From assembly GCA_031213475.1 (NCBI GenBank), contig JARUPZ010000030.1:3283371-3347370 (forward strand): a stretch of DNA of 64,000 nt, written 5' to 3'. Numbering within the stretch: the first letter of the stretch is position 1; every line of letters starts with the position of its first letter. Origin of the DNA: Nereocystis luetkeana. Taxonomy: Eukaryota > Sar > Phaeophyceae > Laminariales > Laminariaceae. Below the pieces are notes generated by a model. That model did not search any database. It was not told where the DNA came from and saw only the letters and a program-made list of their open reading frames with translations. Positions 55,460 to 64,000 of the stretch are shown here, piece by piece. A program made the translations under genes and the position numbers.

Positions 55460-58400
55460 GATTAGTCTACGTTACGCTGGTCCCCCCCTGCGAATGCGCT
55501 AGCCAAGTGAATTTGTAGACACCAAGAGCCACGTACAGCTCTCGTCGAAGTCGTGTAGCGCGCCGGAGAAATATGAAGCTTGATCGGTCCCGGGTCGTCC
55601 AAAAATTGAACTAAATATACTCCATCCGTCATCGTAGTCCCGCTGATTTGCCCGCGCCATCTCAGCCCGTCGTCGCCCTTGTACCAAAAATGGGCCCCGT
55701 TGGGAAGTACGTTGTTGCAGTATTGGCGGAGCCAGTCGGCGTGCGAGACGCAGCCATAGCCGGATGCCAGAAACCGCTGGCCGTTATTCCGAGGGAGCTG
55801 CCGTTGTGCCGCGCCGATTCTCATTCGGCGGTACAGGCGGTTGGTTTGACGATGCTGGTTCGGGGTGCCGGCCCAGTAGCGCAAACTTGCGTGGCGAGAA
55901 AGCTGAAGGTCCATTTCCCGTTCCCAGGATGGACGGGAGAGTCCAGTCCAGTGCGTCTCGTACATCACTGCGATGACGCCACCTCGACCTCGAACCGATT
56001 GGCGTTCGGTAATTTGTTCCACTTCGAGTCGGTGAAGAGGTGTCGAGACGTCGTCCTGGGTGACGTGGTGCGGGGGAGATTTCTTGGAGAAGTTGTTGAG
56101 CACCTACTGCGTCAACCCCGCTGGCAAATACTTCGGCATGTCGTCACGGTCGTGGGGGTTGGCACAGGGCTTGCAGCGTTGAACTGAAACGCGCCGACAA
56201 GCATTCGCGTCGGGCATATCGGAGGGGAGGTCCAAATACAGGAGCTTTGCCACTAGAGGAGATCCGTCCGGGGTGTGCGCTGCGGAGCAGGGGCCAACTG
56301 CGAGAACTTTGTAGGGGCCTGTCCAGTAGAGTGAGAGTTTGGCCTTGAGGACCTTGGCGTCCGTGTCGGGTTTTGCCCCCTGGCGGATGGTGGCCGCCGT
56401 ATAGTACACCCACGCCCAGCCGCCAACGTATAATCTGGGGACCGGACGCAGAACGTCGGCGAGGGCGGAGTTGCGGCGGTTCACGCGGGCAACAGTGAGG
56501 GCGTGGTGTTTGCGAACGATATCGTACGCGCGCTGCTGGCGGTCCGCCGCCAAGTCGCAATAGGCGAGGTGGTCGCGGGCCAAGCTTTGGTGGCCGGCGA
56601 CTCCAGCACGCTCGAAAATCGTGAGGGAGAGGCGTGGCAGCCGAGGGCGAACTGAAATTCGGCAGCTGTGCCGAGGGCGTCCAAGTCATTCGTGGGGACG
56701 GTCGGTGCGTCAGTTGGCAGCGGAAGCCGTAAAAGAGGGGTTCCCACGGGCTCGGCGCGGTCGCGTTCGGACGGGATGAGTACCATCGGGACCAACGAAG
56801 CGGCAGGAGCCGGGGCCAACACGACTGGTGCGGTCGGTCGCGGCCGTGGGGCTCGCGGCGGGGTGATAGCGCGCCGGACTGATGGTCTAGGGGCCCCGCC
56901 GGGCCCGAAGCCATTATCAACAGCAGGCGGCGCGGAGCCAGCGATGGCGGCTGTTCGTCGGCGCGTGCGAGTAGAGATGCGGCCGGAAGACGGCAAAACG
57001 GTCAGAGGCGCCGGGGTGCCAGGCGGCGATGGGGTAGACGCGGCCGGATCAGTGATCACAGTGGAATCTTCCCCCTGTAGAATGCTCGTCGGGGGAGGAG
57101 CGCGCTCGGCGACAATCGTCGCTGCAGCGGGGGCTTCGGCATTGCCCTGGCCGGGAGGGGCAGACGCGGCCGGATTAGTGATCACAGCGGAATCTTCTCC
57201 CTGCAAAATGCTCGTCGGGGGAGGAGCGCGCTGGGCGACAATCTTCGCTACAGCGGGGGCTTCTGCAGAGCCTTGGTCGCCCCCGGGGGGTACGACAAAA
57301 ACCGAAGCGAAAGCGGCGTTGGCGGCGGGTGACTAAACCCGCAAGCCAGGACGGCGATCGACGGTGGCGATGGAAGCAGAGACACGAGCGGCGAATCTCC
57401 CCGAATGAGCAGAGAGGTCGTCAATCCTCATACGTGGCCCGTGTGTGCGAAAATCGCGAAACTCCGAAGAGGTGAAAGGCAGCCCACCTAAGACGGCACG
57501 TTCGGTGCGGGGCACCAGCCCACCCAAACCGACACCGGGGGCCGAGGAAGAGCGAGTGCGAAGCCCGCGGGCCCGGATGAGGAAGATGCCCCCGTCCTCG
57601 ACGGGGTGAGGCTGCTAGACCCACTGCGGTCGTGTTCTGTGGCGGGCTCTGGCAAGCGAGAGAGGAAATCAGCACTGCCGTTGGCGCCGCCCTGGCGGTA
57701 CTCGAGGGTGTAGTCGAACACTGTGAGGAACTCGAGCCACCGCTGAACTCGCGCGTTGTGATCCCCTACTTTGCCGATGCTCTCAAGTGCCTTGTGGTCC
57801 GAACGTTTGCGAAACTTTGTCCCCCATAGGTAGCCGCGGATACGCTTGATAGCCCAGACAATGCTGCCAGCTTCCAGGTCCAACGTGGTCCAGTTCCTCT
57901 CGGAATCGAGAGTAGCGCGGCTGATATAAGCAATGGGCCGTACCGAACCGTCCAGTTGTTCTTGTTCTAGCGCGGCACCAAAACAGTCGATTCAGGCGTC
58001 ACAGTACACGCGAAAGGGACGGGAGCCGTCGCCTTCAGCGTCCCAGTCCGGGAAGACCAAAATTGGCGGAGCAGCGAGGTGGTAGAGAGCGGTAGGAACG
58101 GCTACAAAAACGCATCCAGCTGGCACTTCCCAAGAGTACTGTATGCTGCATCACCGAGGGGGGAACCAGGCAGGCCCAAATTGCGAGGGAGCACGTAGGC
58201 TCATTTTCTCGAACAAATTGGACGCTCCAGGCGCACTCTCGTCGATGTCTTCAGAGGGGTTAATTCGTCAAAACCCCCCCAGGAACGAGAGGCGCATTTC
58301 TGCTCGCACGCGATGGATGCCGCACCAACCGCGAGCATGCGATCTGAAACATCTCGCCGGATGAAGGTCTGTGGGGAGCCAGTGTCAAGAAGCGCCACGC

Positions 58401-61400
58401 AACCAAAAGGTGCAAGGACGCCAGCTCCGCAGTGAATCGCGATTTTGGATGTAAAAGAGTCGTCATCGAGGGTAATGGTGCCCTCAACGAGGCAGGGGCC
58501 GTGTTCTGGCAGCGCGAGGGAGGGGTCGACACCAGGTGCTACTGCCAAAACCTCGGGGCTGTGATCAGCCGGCGCGTCAGAAAAATAGGTCGAAAACTCC
58601 AAGGGAGGACTTAGGCAAGCGCGGGCCACGGCCAAAGGGCGAGGCGGCGCTGGGGAAATTTCATGAATTCTGTCAGTCGTGGTCGGAGTTCAAAATTGAG
58701 GAGAGGAGGCGGGGGGTGCCAACCCGGCCTCACTTGAGCGGAGGGTGTCGCGAACGGCGGAAAGAGCTTTCCCGGGTAAATGTTTGCCACACCACCGAGA
58801 GGGGTCTTGAGCCTCGGGGTCGTCTGCCCGGAGACCGATGCCCCACATGGGGTCAAAAGGGCTGGCTTCACCCAAATCTTTGTTGCCAGTGCTCAATAGG
58901 TACTGGTTCATGACCGGGTTCTGCGTGAATTTGGCAAGGGGACCGGCAAGGACGGCGTCTTCTCGAACGTGGTCCCAGGTAGCGCAGTCGAAGTTATGCA
59001 CGCCTCGACCGAGGCGTTTCTCCTCGTAAGGGTCTGGCGAGGCCATAATCCGCTCCGCTCTGACGTGGTCCAGAAAAAGGCGAGCATTTTCAGTCATCAT
59101 ATACTGCTCCGCGCAGGAGGATTTCCTTCCGTCAATGACAAAAACCGAGGGGGACCACTGCGAAAAATAGGAGGGGGGCTGCCAGAAAAGTACCGCCCGC
59201 TCCGTTGAATACTCAAGAGTCGGGTCTAAGACCGAAGGTGTCGAGTCGTTGGTGGCCGCCGTTGCGGTGTGTGTTTGGGGGAGTGTGCTTCTCTGAGAAC
59301 ACTGAGCCCCTGGTGCACGAGGCGAGTCCGGTTCCACGTATACTGGCTCCGTGTCACCATTGCCCGTAGGCAAACAATCGCCAGGAGGTTCTCTTACTGC
59401 GCCCGATGATCGCTGTCCTGGACCAAAGGGGGCAGGGGGCTCTGAGCCCGTTCTGCTTGACGAGAGCTGCGATTCTTCCGAATTAACGGGTATGCAGTCC
59501 GGTTGATCTGACCGGAGGCTGTAGAGTCACCACTGGCTCGACGGGCAGTACCAGGTTTTCCTGTTCCACTGGAGCCGAAGGAGCGCGGCGCACGTGGAGT
59601 GGCGTGCGCGAAGACGAAAGAGGGCCTGCAGACCGTGTAGACGACGTCAAGAACGGTGCTCCGGTGGGGGGCAACAAAGGGTCCACCGGAGAGGGCTTCC
59701 GTCCTGTAGACCTGGTGGGGAAGGGGGACGAGGTAGCCAATCTTGTCGACTCTTCCTTAATAGGAAAAAGATTTGAACGGCCACCGTTATTGCGAGGAAA
59801 CGCCGGGTCGAGCTTCAACCGAGATCTCGGGGTTTCGGTGTTTGCCTTCCCGCACCTCAAACCGACCGCCACCGCATGGCCGGGAGGTGAAAGAAGGGGA
59901 GACCCTCGCTGAAAAGAACGACGCGACGGCGTGACACGCGTTGTGTCGTGCGGTGCGTGGTTCGGGAGAGGGGCGTTTATCTCGCCTGCTCTCGTGCCCA
60001 GGGTGAGGGGAGCGGCGTTCGAGGCGCGGGCTCCCGACGTCGGCGAAGACGCCCGGGGACTCCCCGGTAGAACCGGAGGAGCTGAGCGCTGCGTCGGTCC
60101 GAAGCACGGAGCAACGTGCGGGAGGGGGGCACAGGGCGACGCTGAGTGCTGAGCGAGCCTGGGACACGTGTATCTTGTGAAATCAATGTAGTTTCTCCCG
60201 GTAATGCTGCTGGCGGGCGGGCGGGCAGGAGGAACCGAACCGCCGTCGACCTGTCAGTTACCGGCGCGGAAGGTGCCCGGATGGCGTTCGTTGGGGTTGC
60301 CGTCCGAATGATGCGAGGCACCGTAGCGAACCCCCGACGCGGGAGCCGCGATGGAAGAGGCAGAGGTGGTCGAACCACCACCGTGGTAGCCGGAGTTAGA
60401 CTGTTGGTGCCCTCGTTCCGCGTGTGTGTTGTAGCCGTCACCTTGTCTGTGGCCCTGGCCGTGATGCTGCCCACGCGAGTGGCCTGAACGTCGCCTGTTT
60501 TTCTTGTGGTTGTTCATGTTCGGCCGTGAGTTATTTTCGCGGCAGTGTCGGGTCATGCGTTCTTGCCAACGACGGAACGCCGCCCCGTCGTCGCCGAGAG
60601 TTCCGAGGTCGGGGTTGAGAATACCGCTGAGGTTTTGAAAGGGATGCCTACACTGTCTGAGGGAGTGTGAGTCTTCGTGGCAGTTCAAACAGCGGCCTCG
60701 GTTTTCGCTGAGGGCGGCCGCGCGGGCGGACGATGAAAGTAGACCGCTCCAGAGAGGGGGATCCTCGGTCTGGATGGACATGCAAACAGCGTGAACTTCA
60801 GCATAGTGGTGTTCTTCTAGGGCCAGCAGTTGGAAGCGGTGTCAAGCCACGGGTCGAGGCAGTCAGGGATGGATTTGTGGACGTTCATCACAAGCGGATA
60901 ATTGCGCGACCCCGTCTGCCAAACAGGCGACTGGGGAAGCGTCCGGCCCTGGCCGCGACCAGTACCGGCGGGCCGGGGCCCCGACGGGGCGCGGATGACC
61001 GCACACTCGTCGACGAAGCAGGCAAAGAAAAATGTTTTTCGCCGTTGATGGCAGGTGTCTTATTATTCGCGAGAGTCTCAAAAGCCAGCCACATGGCGTC
61101 CAAAGTACCAAACGGCCTCGACACCGTAGCCAAAACTCCCGGGTACAGCGTGGGCATCAAGCTGGGGAACTGCTCGTTCACTGCCATCCGAACAACCTCC
61201 CAACCAACCTCCACCCCCGGAGCCAAAACACGCTCAGTCCCCGTCGCTGCCGACACCACTCCACGAAAAGCACGGCTAAAATAGCTAAAGGGGGTCCCGT
61301 TAGGTACGCCAAAATTATGCAACTTGGTGTAGCTGGCCCCCGTTTCGGTGCGATCGAAGTGGTTGCTCAACAGCCTCAGGAGGAGCGTGAACGCTTCCGG

Positions 61401-64000
61401 TCCCGTCGATCCAGCTGCGAGGGCGCGCGACACCTGCCCAAAACAATCATCCATCAAGGTAGTGAGGGGGGCGGTCGTGGGCCTGTCATGTGCGATGGCG
61501 CGCGCGAAGGATTTCTTGAGGGGGTACTCCCAACCGGGGATCCAATCGGTAGAACTGAGGCCTTCGTGGCTGCCATCTTTGCACGTCATGAGAATATCAG
61601 ACGTGGAGGCCTTAACCGAACGAGTTAGTTGCTGTGCGGTGTCAGAAGGGTTGATCGAGGAGGGAAAAGGTAGAATAGAAATGCGTGAAATATCCTTCAG
61701 TCCCAGGTGTTTGTAAGCCCGTTGGACGTCTGCGGTATGCTTTTTCGCGGCGGCGCCGGCGCCGGCGGAGTCGATCGCCGCCGTGCGAGCGTGGGCAAGG
61801 TTATACGACACGGGCATGGCGCGGTCCTCGGACATGGTCAGGCGACCAAGAAGCGCGGAGGAGGAAGCAACTTCCGCCAACGAGGGAACCACTTGCCTCT
61901 TGGAGCCGGTGGTGACTTCGGGAACGGGGCTTTTGCCGCTGCCGTCCGTGGAGGACCTCGAAAAGTTGGCCTGAGACGAGTCTCCCCGCGGGCGGTAGCT
62001 CCAATTTCGCCCGTCGCTCGAGCTGTCTTTCCCCTGCTCTCCCGGGTCCGCCGCCTTCCAGGCCCGGTTCGCCGAAATGTGACCCTGTTGTGATTTGAAC
62101 CCTTTCCACGGCGGGCTTTGCCGTCATGGCCTGCCGAAGCTCCCTCCGTGCTTGGGCGCCCGCGGTACCGGTCGTCATCGCGGCGATAGGGGTGGTCGTG
62201 GGCCTCAGAGCCGTCGAGGATTCCCCGGTGTTGGTGCCCCGGGGGTCGGTGAGTCCGGTCGTCCGAGAGCGGGTTGGAGGGGGCGTGGGCCTGACCCGAG
62301 CCCTGTCCGACGTCCGGGAGCCGTTGTCCCTGGGCGCCGAGGTCAGCCTGACGCTTGCAGTGGCGCCCATACTCCGTCGGGGTTCGGCCAAAACACGGTG
62401 GTAGAGCACAAGGCGTGGGTCTGCCGCAGGCTTATCACGAGAGCCATGGTGTGCTCCCGGCGTTGCTGAGCCTTACAACTGTCGCCCGCCATGACGAACT
62501 AAGCGTCGTGCGCGGAGAGGTCGTCCTCGGGCATGTCCAGTCGGAGTTCGCGAGCGGCAGAGACGACCCTCGAAGCCGCCTCAAGGGGAAAGCACGAATT
62601 TGGGCCGGCGGCCATGCAGGCGACACTCCCCTGGAAGAAATCCAGATCCCCGGTACGCTTGATCCGGGCGTCGACCGCGATGGCGCCAGGAGGGAGCGTG
62701 GTGGAGGAGCCAAAACCGGGGGCTGGAGTTGCGGTTGTCGCGGCCTCGGCGAGGGGAAGGCTATTCCCTGAGTTTTTTGTCTTAGAAACACGACGGGGCT
62801 TCGTGCTGCTGTCCGCCCGCGCCGCCCGCAGAGTTTCCCTGGCGCGGGATATAGTCTCCTGGGCGCAGGAGGCGGAGCGCGCGGCGTCCTCCGAGACCAC
62901 GGCGGCCGCCTTCGAAGCGTTGATTGCGGCCTCCGAAGCAGTGGTAGCGTCGGCGGCGGTGCGAGCGGCCGCTGATGCCTCATTCTCGGCCACCGTGAGC
63001 GCCTGCGCCCGGCGGCGGGCGGTTTCCGTCGAGGTTGCTCCGAGGGTCTCGGCGGCAGTCAAGGCCCGTTCGGCCGTCGCGACGTCGGGGTGATCGTCGG
63101 CTGCAAGAGGCCCTGATCCCCCGCCGAGGCCCGGCACGTCTGACCATGGCCGGATGAGGGCCGTCTGGGCCTCGACCGAGAGGGAGGTCCAGGCCTCTCG
63201 TAGTTGGGGGGGGCGGGGCTTGGTCCCCGTCCAGCGCTGTCCCCCTAGCGGCGCCTTGCATCGTCGTCCGCTCGTCGTCCTCGGAACTGCGGGCCTCGTA
63301 GTCCACAGCGTCGTCCAAATCCGTCCGGCCCGGACGCTGGGGTGTCCGCTCTCCCGACGAGGGATCGGAGCCGTAAGTCCTCAGGCCGCTGGCAGACCTG
63401 GCGGGGCTGGGGGACTCCTCCTTCGCCTTTGGTGTCCGTGGCATGCTGAGTCGGGGACGGGCGAAAAACATCGGGGCAGGGGAGGGCACCGGGGCAGGGG
63501 GGGACACCGGGGCCCGGGGGGGCGGCATTCGGCGGAACTCAGGGTCGTGCAACGAAGGAGCTGCGGTGGCAGTATCCACGGCTCGTGCTTCAGCAACTTG
63601 CCTAGCGGTGATGAGACCATGGCGAGCCATTTGGCGAGCGCTACGAGCGCTTGGGGAGCCAGCATCGATCCGAAAAGGTGGCGCGATAGATATGCGGTCG
63701 TCACGGGGTGTACGTGTACTAACATCCAGTGTGTTTGGTGCAGGTACGTCGCCGGTACTGGGGGGGCTATAATAAGCATCGCCCCTTCCAACAGCAGTAT
63801 TATTTGTTTTCTCAGCACATTTTCCAGCAGGATCGTCGCTGGTCGCTACAGCAGCGGGTATGGTAGGCGCTATACTGAACTCCACGATGCCGTCTTGTGG
63901 GCGGGGCCAAGGAAAAATTTCACGAGCGGCCGTCTCGCTCCCTCTAGCAGCAGTCTCAAAACTTGCAGCAGTACTCTGTAGGTTCCAGCAGAAACGGCGT
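55460..64000 (-). mobile_element. Ty3/Gypsy-type LTR retrotransposon fossil, continuing past the right edge
   Basis: Parts are recognisable in the usual minus-strand order. A long Ala/Arg/Pro-rich gag-like region occupies about 62-63.9 kb. Further gag sequence lies at about 60.9-61.9 kb, followed by a CCHC zinc knuckle (CLNCHEDSHSLRQC) near 60.7 kb. An aspartic protease core (ALLDTGSPQTFIRRDV) lies near 58.4 kb, an RNase H end (RSDHKALESI and LEYRQGGANGSADFLSRLP) at about 57.6-57.8 kb, and an integrase C-terminal part (YWTGPYKVLAVGPCSA, LYLDLPSD) at about 56.2-56.5 kb, followed by a further pol tail to 55.46 kb. The copy is broken, with on the order of ten interruptions, and is not complete within the window. 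Neither LTR can be defined here, so its age cannot be estimated beyond clearly not recent. Confidence 0.85.
57034..57290 (-). repeat. 126-bp tandem duplication inside the Gypsy fossil
   Basis: Two adjacent units share GACGCGGCCGGAT, AGTGATCACAG, GGAATCTTC and GCTCGTCGGGGGAGGAGCGC at a spacing of 126 bp. On the minus strand each corresponds to a 42-residue Ala/Pro-rich segment containing SILQGEDS. A proline/alanine-rich spacer of this type is unusual next to an integrase tail. Confidence 0.8.

Noticed and set aside
56668-57336. Forward 222-codon frame
   Set aside because: It is the antisense of the Gypsy pol region and its Ala/Gly-rich product follows from the GC-rich tandem repeat.

Overview
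The window looks like nuclear DNA of a brown alga or a close photosynthetic stramenopile. This is inference. It rests on gene structure (many small exons, introns up to about 6 kb, splice donors mostly GTGAGN), a protein with a heterokont-type two-part plastid address (signal peptide, then a transit region starting at Phe), GC-rich codon use, and a dense load of transposons and simple repeats. There are no operons, rRNA, tRNA or CRISPR arrays that I can see.

Layout. 1-216: possible 3' end of a gene entering from the left. 646-5112 (+): a four-exon gene for a long, low-complexity protein I do not recognise. 5113-11948: gene-free, with several small transposon-like repeats. 11949-16247 (+): a complete four-exon gene for a small plastid membrane protein of FAM210/DUF1279 type. 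16248-19771: gene-free. 19772-23000 (-): a five-exon gene resembling the family I recall as DUF6940. 23265-37626 (+): a cystathionine gamma-lyase/gamma-synthase-type PLP enzyme whose eight visible exons join in phase. One internal exon is missing and very probably lies in the 100-N assembly gap at 33340-33439. The last two genes are head to head, 264 bp apart.

37627-46390: no gene, but a series of minisatellites and inverted-repeat elements. 46.4-52.8 kb: a non-LTR retrotransposon (LINE) on the minus strand with endonuclease and reverse transcriptase, surrounded by several fragments that carry only its 5' part. 52.8-55.4 kb: gene-free apart from a repeat copy. 55.4-64.0 kb: a broken Ty3/Gypsy-type LTR retrotransposon on the minus strand, running off the right edge.

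Five small dispersed families can be defined inside this one window: a piggyBac-like MITE ending in TTAA (2 copies), a TA-flanked mariner-like MITE with perfect 24-bp ends (2 copies), a roughly 245-bp MITE (3 clear copies), a roughly 420-bp repeat without clear ends (4 copies), and LINE 5' fragments (about 5). The motif TACCWGGTA occurs dozens of times, almost only outside exons. No clearly new multi-gene system was found. The most useful results are the three solved gene models, the exon hidden in the gap, the divergent gene pair and the repeat families.
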